From NCBI RefSeq assembly GCF_026094475.1, contig NZ_JAPELL010000001.1, positions 2,132,326 to 2,196,325 on the forward strand: a stretch of DNA of 64,000 nt, given 5' to 3'. Below, one piece after another: positions 1 to 9,299 of this stretch (the first letter of the stretch is position 1; each line of letters begins with the position of its first letter). The notes under the pieces were generated by a model. That model saw only the letters and a list, made by a program, of their open reading frames with translations. It was not told the DNA's origin and did no database searches. Origin of the DNA: Homoserinimonas sedimenticola (GTDB lineage Bacteria > Actinomycetota > Actinomycetes > Actinomycetales > Microbacteriaceae). The position numbers and the translations under genes are program-made.

Positions 1-434
1 CCATCGGCCTCTTCGCCCTCACGCTCCTGAACCCCGACATCCAGATCCGGGTGCCCGGGGTCGACACGGCCGCACCGACGACCGCCCCCACAGAGGCGCC
101 GACGGATGAACCGCAGGCGGAGCCGTCCCTCAACCCCGAGCTGCCGATCACGGTGCTCAACGGTACGCCGACCGCGGGGCTCGCCACCCAGGTGGGCGAT
201 GCGCTCGAGGCGCAGGGCTGGGCGGGAGCCGCACTCGGCGTCGGCAGCCGGGCGAATGCCGCGGCCGACGACGTCGAGACCACCCAGATCTTCTACAGCG
301 ATCCCGCCAACGAGGGAGCAGCCCGGATGCTCGCAGAGCACCTCGGCGTCGGCGAACTCCGTCTCTCCAACGACTACCCCGCGTCGCCACTGACGGTGTT
401 GATCGGTGCCGACTACGAGCCACCCGCAGCCTGA
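1..434 (+). CDS. LytR C-terminal domain protein (5' truncated)
   Basis: The reading frame is open from base 3 to a TGA at 432-434, and the start lies before the window. The visible part begins with the end of a hydrophobic segment (IGLFALTLL), then a Thr/Ala/Pro/Glu linker, then a domain starting LPITVLNGT. That sequence is typical of the LytR_C domain (PF13399), found outside the membrane in actinobacterial cell-envelope proteins. The remaining sequence (SDPANEGAARMLAEHLG and a final VLIGADYE) fits the end of that fold. The role is probably at the cell envelope, but no enzyme domain is visible, so the exact function is unknown. Confidence 0.75.
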   Translation, partial: IGLFALTLLNPDIQIRVPGVDTAAPTTAPTEAPTDEPQAEPSLNPELPITVLNGTPTAGLATQVGDALEAQGWAGAALGVGSRANAAADDVETTQIFYSDPANEGAARMLAEHLGVGELRLSNDYPASPLTVLIGADYEPPAA

Positions 435-709
435 GACATCCGCTCGATTCGCCCGGAATTGCGGGGCGAGGTCACCGCACGGTTACGCGCCGGTTTAATC
501 TCCTGCCGCTGCGCGTGAGATGTTGAAGTAACTCTCCCCTTTTGACCGCAAGATCGTTACTATCTGGAACTGGTCGCCCATCCGGCTCTATGAGGCACTC
601 GACGCGCGCTTCGTCTCGAACCTGGTGACACGGGTATTACCCACCCGCGTTCGGTGACTCGGCGCCGCACCGCGAGCGCCGTAGAACGGTACACAGCAGG
701 GAGTAACAC
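435..709 (+). promoter_or_regulatory. Upstream region and probable long 5' leader of the cold-shock gene
   Basis: These 275 bases hold no gene. A TANNNT box (TACTAT, 558-563) and an alternative -10-like TTTAAT (494-499) are visible. Use of the first would give a leader of about 140 nt, as is common for cspA-type genes whose leaders sense temperature. No matching -35 box is convincing, so the promoter assignment is tentative. Confidence 0.3.
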
Positions 710-913
710 ATGGCGAACGGATCCGTTAAGTGGTTCAACGCTGAAAAGGGCTACGGATTCATCACCGTCGAGGGTGGGGGGCAGGACGTCTTCGTCCACT
801 ACTCCGCTATCGACATGAGCGGATACAAGGTTCTCGAGGAGGGCCAGCAGGTGACCTTCGAGGTCGGCACCGGCGCGAAGGGCCCCCAGGCGGAGTCGGT
901 CCGCCCGGCCTGA
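710..913 (+). CDS. Cold-shock protein, CspA family
   Basis: This is a complete 67-residue cold-shock domain, the usual length for the family. It has RNP1 (KGYGFITV, about residues 15-22) and RNP2 (DVFVHY, 28-33), the surfaces that bind single-stranded RNA or DNA. The ATG at 710 follows an AGGGAG Shine-Dalgarno at 699-704. It probably acts as an RNA chaperone in the cytoplasm. A strong hairpin follows 39 bases after the stop, so it is likely transcribed alone. A second, longer cold-shock-domain protein lies at 14287-14667. Confidence 0.95.
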   Translation: MANGSVKWFNAEKGYGFITVEGGGQDVFVHYSAIDMSGYKVLEEGQQVTFEVGTGAKGPQAESVRPA

Positions 914-951
914 TCCTCGTCTACAGCAAAACCGAGGCACGCCTCGACCTG

Positions 952-976
952 ACGCCGCTCCCGCCGGGGGCGGCGT
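952..976 (+). terminator. Hairpin after the cold-shock gene
   Basis: A 10-bp stem (952-961 with 967-976, one G-U pair) closes a 5-base loop (962-966). It is GC-rich and followed by only two T, as is common for actinobacterial terminators. It ends 4 bases before the next start codon, so it could also sit at the start of the next transcript. Confidence 0.6.
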
Positions 977-980
977 TAGT

Positions 981-2033
981 GTGTCGCCTGTGATCTCGCG
1001 CCCGCCCTCCCGCAGTCTTGGCGCTGTGGCTGCACTCGCGGCCGTCGCCCTCCTTGCCGGATGCTCGGCCGAGGCTCCCCCGTCGCCTCAAGCCTCCCCG
1101 TCTCCCGACTACACCTCCACCTACGAGGCGACGCCCCCCACCGAGCTCGCGCCTCTGCGGGGGACGAGCGTGCCGGAGGGGTCCCTCCCGCATGCGGCGC
1201 TCGTCGCGAAGATCGACAACCACTGGGATGCCCGCCCCCAGGTGGGCCTCGAGCGCACCGACATCGTCTATGAGGAGCTCGTCGAGGGAGGCATCACCCG
1301 CTATGTCGCGGTGTGGCACAGTGACATTCCCGAGCTGTTGGGGCCGATCCGGTCCATCCGTCCGATGGACCCCGAGATCGCGGGGTCACTCGGCGGCATC
1401 ATCTTCTACGCAGGTGGTCAGCCACGCTTCGTGTCGATGATGCGACAGACCTCGCTGTACAACGCGATCCATGGTCAGCAGGACACCTCGGCGTACATGT
1501 ATCGCTCGGGCGACCGCAGCGCTCCCCACAACGTGATCGTTCGGGCGAAGGAGTTCCTCGCCGCTCACTCCGACATCGCGGCTCCGCCCCAGCAGTTCGC
1601 CTACTCGCTTGACGCCGCCTCATCGACCGCGGCGAAGGAGGGCAGCCCGACCGCAACACTGCGGCTCGCCTTCTCCACGCAGTTCGTTCCCACCTGGACA
1701 TGGGATGCCGCATCCGCCCGCTATCTCCGGTGGCAGGACGGCGCCCCCGATGTCGACAGCGCGGGGGATCAGCTCTCGGCGGTCAATGTCGTCACGCTGC
1801 GCGTGCCGGTGACGAACGGTTACGGGGTGCCGAAGACGGAGCTGCTCGGCAGCGGCGAGGCGTGGATCACGACGGGCGGCGCGACCGTGCACGGCTCGTG
1901 GCACAAGGATTCGATCGCGGCCCCCATCACGCTGCTCGACGATCGCGGCATCACGGTGCGCCTGGGTGCGGGCAACACGTGGGTCGAACTCGTGCCCCTC
2001 GACGGCTCCGTGGCGATCGAGCCGCCCGCCTGA
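981..2033 (+). CDS. DUF3048 domain lipoprotein (YerB-like)
   Basis: The 350-residue product has a signal peptide ending in the lipobox LLAGC (Cys about 28), so it should be lipid-anchored outside the membrane. The body carries the hallmark DUF3048 sequence: VAKIDNHWDARPQVGLERTD, then IVYEELVEGGITRY and the IRPMD block. DUF3048 proteins are widespread in Gram-positives, and their biochemical role is unknown. The GTG at 981 is the only start that keeps the full signal peptide. The gene stands alone between the cold-shock gene and groEL. Confidence 0.9.
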   Translation: MSPVISRPPSRSLGAVAALAAVALLAGCSAEAPPSPQASPSPDYTSTYEATPPTELAPLRGTSVPEGSLPHAALVAKIDNHWDARPQVGLERTDIVYEELVEGGITRYVAVWHSDIPELLGPIRSIRPMDPEIAGSLGGIIFYAGGQPRFVSMMRQTSLYNAIHGQQDTSAYMYRSGDRSAPHNVIVRAKEFLAAHSDIAAPPQQFAYSLDAASSTAAKEGSPTATLRLAFSTQFVPTWTWDAASARYLRWQDGAPDVDSAGDQLSAVNVVTLRVPVTNGYGVPKTELLGSGEAWITTGGATVHGSWHKDSIAAPITLLDDRGITVRLGAGNTWVELVPLDGSVAIEPPA

Positions 2034-2071
2034 TCGGTCACCGCGCGTTCATCTCGCGGCATCCGCGTCGG

Positions 2072-2098
2072 CTTGCACTCGCTGTGGCAGAGTGCCAG
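2072..2098. promoter_or_regulatory. Upstream CIRCE-like operator (HrcA site 1)
   Basis: The sequence is CTTGCACTC, nine bases, then GAGTGCCAG. This fits the CIRCE consensus TTAGCACTC-N9-GAGTGCTAA with two mismatches in each half. It overlaps the putative -35 and -10 of the groEL promoter and lies 6 bases before the better CIRCE copy. Confidence 0.7.
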
Positions 2099-2101
2099 AA
2101 T
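2073..2101 (+). promoter_or_regulatory. Putative groEL promoter
   Basis: A -35 TTGCAC (2073-2078) and a -10 CAGAAT (2096-2101) are separated by 17 bases. Both hexamers lie within or next to the first CIRCE element, and the second CIRCE would cover the transcription start. This layout would let HrcA block initiation at two points. Confidence 0.45.
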
Positions 2102-2104
2102 CAT

Positions 2105-2131
2105 TTAGCACTCTCTCTGCGAGAGTGCCAA
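2105..2131. promoter_or_regulatory. CIRCE operator (HrcA site 2)
   Basis: The sequence TTAGCACTC, nine bases, then GAGTGCCAA differs from the CIRCE consensus only at one right-arm base. CIRCE is the binding site of the heat-shock repressor HrcA. It lies 44 bases before the groEL start, probably in the transcribed leader. Confidence 0.93.
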
Positions 2132-2139
2132 AGAGCTGA

Positions 2140-3810
<1,671 letters not shown>

Positions 3811-3827
3811 GTCCTCGCAGCACCACG

Positions 3828-3858
3828 AAGGGCGGCTCCCCACGGGGAGCCGCCCTTT
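3828..3858. terminator. Bidirectional terminator between groEL and the WXG100 gene
   Basis: A perfect 14-bp stem (3828-3841 with 3844-3857) is rich in GC, with A at the outer left and T at the outer right. The two genes converge on it, so it can serve both strands. Confidence 0.9.
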
Positions 3859-3877
3859 GGCGTTTCTGCCTGCCTTG

Positions 3878-4168
3878 TCAGCGCAGGAACATGCTTGCGT
3901 TCGCCCGCTCAGCCTCCGCGTACTGCTGGCCAGCGCGACCGAGCGCCTGTGTGATGCCCGCGAGGCTCTGCTCGACCTGCTGCTGCGTCGCCCGCCAGTC
4001 GGCGATGACAGCCTGGAAGGCCATCGATGCCTGCCCCGTCCACGCGGACTGCAGGTTCACGAGATGCGACATCATGCCCGCGACCTCGCCCTCGATGCGG
4101 GTGGCGGATGCCCGCAGTGCACTCTCGGCGCCGAGAACGGCGTCGCTGTCGACCTGGTATTGCGTCAT
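3878..4168 (-). CDS. WXG100 family (ESAT-6-like) protein
   Basis: This small helical protein of 96 residues has the Trp-x-Gly turn in the middle (SAWTGQA, Trp about 43), the signature of WXG100 proteins. These form four-helix dimers and are exported by type VII (ESX) secretion. The ATG at 4168 was chosen because GAGGAG lies 7 bases upstream; a longer open frame to 4270 has no such site. No EccC ATPase, partner WXG protein or other ESX component is in the window, so it is an orphan here. The usual C-terminal YxxxD/E export motif is present only loosely (YAEAE). Confidence 0.88.
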   Translation of the reverse strand: MTQYQVDSDAVLGAESALRASATRIEGEVAGMMSHLVNLQSAWTGQASMAFQAVIADWRATQQQVEQSLAGITQALGRAGQQYAEAERANASMFLR

Positions 4169-4485
4169 GGGTGATCTCCTCGCTCCGCGGGCCCGGTTGG
4201 CCCGACTCGCCGTCACGCTAGGGGCACGCTGACGGAGCGGCAGCGTCCGACGTTGTCGCTGTGGACGCACCCCCGACGCGCCCTGAGGGGAGGAGTCGAT
4301 AGCGCTTTCTCAAAGCTTGCTCGGTCTTCCGTGGGCGCCTCGTGTGCGTCTGATCACGAAGAAATCACGTCGGTTCCGTCCTCGTGTCCGCGTGCCTAAC
4401 GTGGCTGCCACGAACGACGGAAAGCAACGGACAGGTTCTCGGATCCATCCTGTCGTTCGCATCGGGAACCCGAATAGGAGGAACC
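4169..4485 (+). promoter_or_regulatory. Intergenic region with promoter element of the first acidic lipoprotein
   Basis: These 317 bases hold no gene. At 4395-4405 is a CCTAACGTGG block that recurs at 5148-5157. In both cases it lies about 90 bases before a lipoprotein start. It contains a TANNNT -10 box (TAACGT, 4397-4402), so it is probably the promoter, and the shared flank may be a regulator site. Confidence 0.45.
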
Positions 4486-5010
4486 ATGATCAAGCGCGAA
4501 AACAGGAACTGGCTGACGACGCTGGCGATCGCTGGGGTGCTCCCACTCACGGCTGCCGGCCTCGCAGGATGCTCGACCGACCCAGAGGAGGCGACCGACG
4601 AGAACGTCGTCGAGGAGAGCGAGGGCAATCTCGATGAGACCCAGGACGACCTCGACGTGGGCGGGCCCTACAACGGGCCGTACGACGATGACTTCACCGA
4701 GGACTATGAGACGTACGTCGGCGAAGAGGTGACACTCACCGCCAACGTCGATACGGTGATCTCCCCCGAGTCGTTCACCATCAGCGGCGTGGAGTCGACG
4801 ACCGTCGAGCCGCTTCTCGTTGTCCACGACGGTGAGGTCACCCTCGAGCAGGGGGAGTCCGTCGAGGTCAGTGGCACAGTCGAGGAAGCTTTCGACCTTC
4901 CCACGGTTGAGGAAGACATGGAGCTCGATCTCGATGACGAGGACTATGCCGACTACGACGCCGACAATTACATCGAGGCGACGAGTGTCGAGATGACCGA
5001 CGAGAGTTGA
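4486..5010 (+). CDS. Acidic lipoprotein, paralogue 1 of 2
   Basis: The 174-residue product starts at an ATG preceded by AGGAGG (4476-4481). Its signal peptide ends in LAGC (Cys29). After a very acidic stretch comes a domain with YETYVGEEVTLTANVDTVI and PLLVVHDGE, which reads like a small OB-type beta fold, then an Asp/Glu-rich tail. It is expected on the outer face of the membrane. The next gene has the same layout and is clearly a duplicate. No known function was recognised. Confidence 0.85.
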   Translation: MIKRENRNWLTTLAIAGVLPLTAAGLAGCSTDPEEATDENVVEESEGNLDETQDDLDVGGPYNGPYDDDFTEDYETYVGEEVTLTANVDTVISPESFTISGVESTTVEPLLVVHDGEVTLEQGESVEVSGTVEEAFDLPTVEEDMELDLDDEDYADYDADNYIEATSVEMTDES

Positions 5011-5025
5011 CGGGACGTGCAGCAG

Positions 5026-5060
5026 AAGGGCGGGCGTCGCGATGCGACGCTCGCCCTTTT
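5026..5060 (+). terminator. Terminator of lipoprotein 1
   Basis: A 15-bp stem (5026-5040 with 5044-5058, one G-U pair), a 3-base loop and a run of four T at the end form a classical intrinsic terminator. Confidence 0.88.
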
Positions 5061-5146
5061 CGCGGTACACGGATCCACGTTCTTCACCGTCGCCTGTGCG
5101 TCAGGTCACGAACGCGTCACACACAGGGAATCCCCCGAAAGGGCGG

Positions 5147-5158
5147 GCCTAACGTGGC
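5147..5158 (+). promoter_or_regulatory. Promoter element of lipoprotein 2
   Basis: This repeats the CCTAACGTGG block seen before lipoprotein 1, with the TANNNT box TAACGT at 5150-5155. It lies 92 bases before the start codon. Conservation of block and distance between the two paralogues suggests they share a promoter type. Confidence 0.45.
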
Positions 5159-5241
5159 GAACGTCTGGCGGCGACATCCAGTACGCACACGGCTCCGGGA
5201 AACCGAGTCGCCCCAGCCCCGGAGTAGGAGACGGAGGAACC

Positions 5242-5772
5242 ATGATCACGCGCAGGAGCAAGAACCGGCTGACAATGCTCGCCATCATCGGCATCTTCCC
5301 CCTTGCAGCCGCAAGCCTCAGCGGTTGCACGACAGGGGTGGACGAGACGGAAGACCCGGTGGACGTGGAAGACGTCACCGAGGGCATGGAGAACACCGAT
5401 GGCGCCGACGCCGAGGACGACCTGCCCGGCGCAGAGTATGACGGCAGATACGACGTGGACTTCGACGACAGCTACGAGACCTACCTCGGTCAGCAGGTGA
5501 CGGTCTCAGCCGAGGTCGGCGAAGTGATCTCGGAGGAGGCATTCACTCTTGGCGACGGGATGACCGTGGCACCCCTGCTCATCGTGCACGAAGGCGCGAC
5601 GACCGTGGAAGAGGGCGACGAGGTCGCGGTGACAGGCTTCGCTCGCGACAACTTCGAACTGATTGAGGCGGAGGAGGAGACCGATCTCGACCTGGAGGAC
5701 GGGCTCTTCGAGGAGTACGAGGGCGACAACTACATCGAAGCGCGCGAGATCAGCATGGCGGCCGAGGAGTAG
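5242..5772 (+). CDS. Acidic lipoprotein, paralogue 2 of 2
   Basis: The 176-residue product has the lipobox LSGC (Cys29). GGAGG lies 5 bases before the ATG. It follows paralogue 1 along its length: YETYLGQQVTVSAEVGEVI, PLLIVHEG and GDNYIEA match the equivalent segments. It should be a lipid-anchored surface protein of unknown function. The acidic linker after the Cys is longer than in paralogue 1. Each copy has its own promoter and terminator, so they may be expressed differently. Confidence 0.85.
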   Translation: MITRRSKNRLTMLAIIGIFPLAAASLSGCTTGVDETEDPVDVEDVTEGMENTDGADAEDDLPGAEYDGRYDVDFDDSYETYLGQQVTVSAEVGEVISEEAFTLGDGMTVAPLLIVHEGATTVEEGDEVAVTGFARDNFELIEAEEETDLDLEDGLFEEYEGDNYIEAREISMAAEE

Positions 5773-5774
5773 CA

Positions 5775-5842
5775 GACGCGGAGTGGCGGGCGACGCGGAG
5801 CGGTGGGCGACGCGGAGTAGCGGCGCCGGCGCCTACTCCGCG
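5775..5842. repeat. Three 17-bp tandem repeats ending in a hairpin
   Basis: Units starting GACGCGGAG begin at 5775, 5792 and 5809 (exact 17-bp period). The last unit merges with a stem of about 15 bp (5811-5827 with 5828-5842, one bulge). That stem contains the stop codon of the convergent histidine kinase gene (5833-5835). It probably ends transcription from both sides. Confidence 0.75.
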
Positions 5843-7569
5843 GTGCGCTCCTGCCGGTCGGTGCGCTCCTGCTGCTCGATATGTTCCTGCTGCTCCGGCT
5901 TCTTCGGCGGTGACGAGACGTAACTGTCGGGCAGGAGCGGAAGCGTGAGGCGGAAGGTGGCGCCGCCGCCCTCCGTGTCGTGCACGCGCACGTCGCCCTT
6001 GTGCGCGTCGACGATCGCGGCGACGATCGCGAGGCCGAGCCCGCTGCCGCCCGTCTCACGGGTGCGGGAGGTGTCGGCCCGCCAGAAGCGCTGGAAGATC
6101 TTCTCGCGGATCTGCGGCGGCACCCCCTCGCCGTGGTCGACGATGTCGAGCTGCGCGATGCGTCGCTGAGCGTCCACCCGCACGACGAGCTCGATGGGGC
6201 TCCCGTCGGGGGTGAAGCGGAGGGCGTTGCCGAGCAGGTTCGTGATGACCTGGCGCAGCTTGTTCTCCTCGCCCAGCACGACGGCCGGCACGACAAGCTT
6301 GATGTCCTCCCGCTTGGAGAGCGGCGTCATGTCAGGCGAGTCCGGGGCGCCGCTGCGGAGGCCGCGCTGGCGTAGCGAACGCAGTCGTGCGAGCTGGGCG
6401 CCCGCGAAGGCGATCGGGCCCGTCGCCGTCGTGGCGGGCCTCTCGGAGGGCTCGGGCGGAGCCTCGATGTTGTCGCCCGGGGGCAGTTCGGGCTCCTCGA
6501 CCTTGACCGTCACCGCGCGGTCCGGTGCCTGCGCCATGGCGTCGAGGGCGGCGTCGTGCGCGAGCGGAAGCAGATCGACAGGGGCGAGGCGCAGGGGCTT
6601 CTTCTCGTCGGCACGGGCCAGCTCGAGGAGGTCCTCGACGAGCTCGCCCATCCGGATCGCCTCCTTCTCGATGCGCTCCATCGCCTGGCCGACATCCTCG
6701 GGCTTCTGGATCGCCCCCATGCGGTAGAGCTCGGCGTAGCCGCGCACCGAGACGAGCGGCGTGCGCAACTCATGGCTGGCGTCGCCCACAAAGCGACGCA
6801 TCTGCTCGATCGTGCGGGCGCGGTCGGCGAAGGCGCGATCGATGCGGCCGAGCATGACGTTGAGCGAGCGGTTGAGGCGCCCGACCTCGGTGTTGGGGGT
6901 CGCGCCCGGGAGGCGCTGGCTGAAGTCGCCGCCCGCGATCGCCGCCGCCGTCGCCTCCACCTCGCGCAGGGGGCGGAAGGTGGATGTCACGAGCACACGG
7001 GTGAGCGCGGCGCTCAGCACCACGACCGAGAGGGCGAAACCGAGGAAGATTGCCGTGTAACGGGCCATCGTCGCATTGACGTCGTCGAGCCGCTGACCGA
7101 TCACCAGGGTCGCGAAGTTGCCCGTATCGGCATTCTCGGCGACAAGGGCCACGACCCGCGTCTGGCTTGTGTGAGTCTCGTTCTGTAGCGTCACCGCCTG
7201 ACCCTGGAACTCGAAGACAGTGGATGCCGTCAGCTCACCCAGCTGGGGACGCAAGTGCTCGTCATCCTCGTCCAGGTTGTCGGCGATGAGTTCACCCGAG
7301 CGGTTCACGAGCGCGACGTAGAAGGAGGTGGGCAGGAAGTTGCCGGTGTCGACCGTGTCCTCATCGAGGTCGATCGCCCACGTGGGAATCTCGGCGGCGG
7401 CAGCGCGGATGTTCTCGTCGACGCGGTTCAGCAGGTAGTCACGCAGCACCGTCATGGTGCCGACGCCGGCCACGAGCAATCCCGCCGTCACGATGAAGAC
7501 GGTGACCCCGGTGATCTTGGTGCGCAGGGACACCGAGTTCCACCACTCCATCGGCTGGTCTCGTGTCAC
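5833..7569 (-). CDS. Membrane sensor histidine kinase
   Basis: The 578-residue product has two membrane segments (about 20-42 and 171-193) around an extracellular sensor of about 130 residues. A HAMP domain (about 194-250), a HisKA domain with phospho-acceptor His266 in ASHELRTP, and an ATPase domain with N box (TNLLGNAL, about 443-450) and G box GGSGLGL follow. It would phosphorylate the regulator encoded 58 bases upstream on the same strand. An unusual 65-residue Pro/Arg-rich insert (about 360-425) splits the front of the ATPase domain. The C-terminus is a Gln/Glu-rich repeat tail. The start is GTG; an ATG 18 bases inside is also possible. Confidence 0.93.
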   Translation of the reverse strand: MTRDQPMEWWNSVSLRTKITGVTVFIVTAGLLVAGVGTMTVLRDYLLNRVDENIRAAAAEIPTWAIDLDEDTVDTGNFLPTSFYVALVNRSGELIADNLDEDDEHLRPQLGELTASTVFEFQGQAVTLQNETHTSQTRVVALVAENADTGNFATLVIGQRLDDVNATMARYTAIFLGFALSVVVLSAALTRVLVTSTFRPLREVEATAAAIAGGDFSQRLPGATPNTEVGRLNRSLNVMLGRIDRAFADRARTIEQMRRFVGDASHELRTPLVSVRGYAELYRMGAIQKPEDVGQAMERIEKEAIRMGELVEDLLELARADEKKPLRLAPVDLLPLAHDAALDAMAQAPDRAVTVKVEEPELPPGDNIEAPPEPSERPATTATGPIAFAGAQLARLRSLRQRGLRSGAPDSPDMTPLSKREDIKLVVPAVVLGEENKLRQVITNLLGNALRFTPDGSPIELVVRVDAQRRIAQLDIVDHGEGVPPQIREKIFQRFWRADTSRTRETGGSGLGLAIVAAIVDAHKGDVRVHDTEGGGATFRLTLPLLPDSYVSSPPKKPEQQEHIEQQERTDRQERTAE

Positions 7570-7627
7570 GACTTCAGGGTACGCGGCGGGGCTGGGCGAA
7601 GCATCCGCCCGGTCTGGGCCAGCGTGA

Positions 7628-8320
7628 TCAGGACTTCTCGACCTTGAGCATGTAGCCGAAACCGCGCTTGGTCTGGATCATCGGCTCCTCCGTGTACTGG
7701 TCGAGCTTGCGACGCAGGTAGGAGACGTAGGACTCGACGATGCCGGCGTCACCGTTGAAGTCGTACTCCCAGACGTGGTCGAGGATCTGCGCCTTCGAGA
7801 GCACGCGGTTCGGGTTGAGCATGAGGTAGCGCAGGAGCTTGAACTCGGTGGGGGAGAGCTCGACCTGGTCCTGGCCGACGGTGACCTCGTGGGTGTCCTG
7901 GTCCATCGTGAGTTCGCCCGCGCGGATGATCGCGTCCTCCTCGTCCTGCATTGTGCGGCGCAGGATCGCCTTGATGCGGGCGACGATCTCGTCGAGGCTG
8001 AAGGGCTTCGTGACGTAGTCGTCGCCGCCGACCGTGAGGCCCGTGATCTTGTCCTCCGTGTCGTCCTTCGCCGTGAGGAAGAGGATGGGCGAGGTGTAGC
8101 CGCTCGAACGCAGGCGCTTGGTCACGCCGAAGCCGTTCATGTCGGGCAGCATGACGTCGAGGATGATGAGGTCGGGCTCCTCCTCCAGCACCGCCGAGAT
8201 GGCCTGCGCGCCATTGCCCACCGCGCGTACGGCGAAGCCGGCGAAGCGGAGGCTCGTGGTGAGAAGGTCGCGGATGTTGGGCTCGTCGTCGACGATGAGA
8301 ATCTTGGGTCCGTCACTCAT
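7628..8320 (-). CDS. OmpR/PhoB-family response regulator
   Basis: The 230-residue product has a receiver domain with acidic pocket DDE (11-13), phospho-acceptor Asp55 (ILDVMLPD), a switch Thr in FLTAKD and Lys105 in YVTKPF. A winged-helix DNA-binding domain (about 135-226, ending RGFGYML) follows. It belongs to the same broad group as actinobacterial TrcR/PrrA regulators. The ATG at 8320 (MSDGPKILIVDDE) is the natural start. With the kinase downstream it forms a two-component system whose signal is unknown. Confidence 0.95.
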   Translation of the reverse strand: MSDGPKILIVDDEPNIRDLLTTSLRFAGFAVRAVGNGAQAISAVLEEEPDLIILDVMLPDMNGFGVTKRLRSSGYTSPILFLTAKDDTEDKITGLTVGGDDYVTKPFSLDEIVARIKAILRRTMQDEEDAIIRAGELTMDQDTHEVTVGQDQVELSPTEFKLLRYLMLNPNRVLSKAQILDHVWEYDFNGDAGIVESYVSYLRRKLDQYTEEPMIQTKRGFGYMLKVEKS

Positions 8321-8396
8321 GGGTTCAGTCTCTGCGAGTTTTCTGTGTGCCGCCTGAATGCCCGCGGGACGCAGGCGAGAGTGGGAACATGGGGGC

Positions 8397-9299
8397 ATGC
8401 GCCACGTCCTCCCGACCCTCACGTCGCCCCTGCGCACCATCGGCGCGCGGGACTTCGACTTCTCGCAGAGGGTCGCCGTCATGGCCATCGTCAACCGCAC
8501 GCCCGACTCGTTCTACGACCGCGGGCGCACCTTTGCGCTGGATGCCGCCGTCGACGCGGCGCTCGCCGCCGTCGAGGCGGGGGCCGACATGGTCGACATC
8601 GGAGGGGTCCCCTTCGCGCCCGGCGAGCCGCTCAGCGCGGAGGAGGAGGCCGAGCGGGTCGTCCCCGTCATCGAGGCCGTGCGCGCGGCATCCGATGTCG
8701 TCGTGTCGGTCGACACGTTCCATGCCGAGGTCGCTCGCCGCAGCATCCTTGCCGGAGCCGACGTCATCAACGACACCACCGGGCTCAGCGATCCCGACAT
8801 GGTGCCCGTCGTTGCGGAGGCCGGCGCCCACCTCGTCATCACGCACAGCCTCGCCGCGCCCCGCACACAGTACGCGCGGCCCAGCTACAGCGATGTCGTG
8901 CGCGAGGTCGCCGGGTTCCTGCACGAACGGGTCGCCGCCGCCGTGGAGGGTGGGGTGCCCGAGGAGCGACTCATCATCGACCCGGGGCCCGACCTCAACA
9001 AGAACACGCTGCACACGCTTGAGCTGGTGCGCCGCTTCGACGAGATCGCGGCCCTCGGCCTGCCGGTGCTCGCTGCCCTCTCCAACAAGGACTTCATCGG
9101 CGAGACGCTCGACGCGCCCAAGTCGGAGCGGCTCGAGGGGTCGCTCGCCGCAGCCGTCACCTGCGTGCTGCAGGGCGCGCGCATCGTGCGCGTGCACGAG
9201 GTCGCCCCGACCGTCGCGGCCGTGCGGATGGCCGAGGCTATCCTCGGCCTGCGTGAGCCCGCCTACCTCAAGCACAACATGGGCGACGCCAATGACTGA
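8397..9299 (+). CDS. Dihydropteroate synthase-like protein (FolP2 type)
   Basis: The 300-residue TIM-barrel protein is of the pterin-binding family: NRTPDSFYD near the start, NDTTG in the middle, KSERLEGSLA near the end. The canonical DIGGESTRPG loop is replaced by DIGGVPFAPG, and the usual met-His loop reads THSLAAP. This divergence resembles mycobacterial FolP2, a paralogue reported to lack folate-synthesis activity. A true folP is presumably elsewhere. Its stop overlaps the start of the next gene, a RibD-C reductase, so the two are probably co-translated. Confidence 0.85.
   Translation: MRHVLPTLTSPLRTIGARDFDFSQRVAVMAIVNRTPDSFYDRGRTFALDAAVDAALAAVEAGADMVDIGGVPFAPGEPLSAEEEAERVVPVIEAVRAASDVVVSVDTFHAEVARRSILAGADVINDTTGLSDPDMVPVVAEAGAHLVITHSLAAPRTQYARPSYSDVVREVAGFLHERVAAAVEGGVPEERLIIDPGPDLNKNTLHTLELVRRFDEIAALGLPVLAALSNKDFIGETLDAPKSERLEGSLAAAVTCVLQGARIVRVHEVAPTVAAVRMAEAILGLREPAYLKHNMGDAND

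Noticed and set aside
3878-4168. ESX secretion locus
   Set aside because: Only a single WXG100 gene is present; there is no EccC, EccD or partner gene in the window.
8347-9291. Upstream extension of the RibD-C frame
   Set aside because: The added 315 codons are an Arg/Ser-rich shadow of the folP2-like gene; the true start is ATG 9292.
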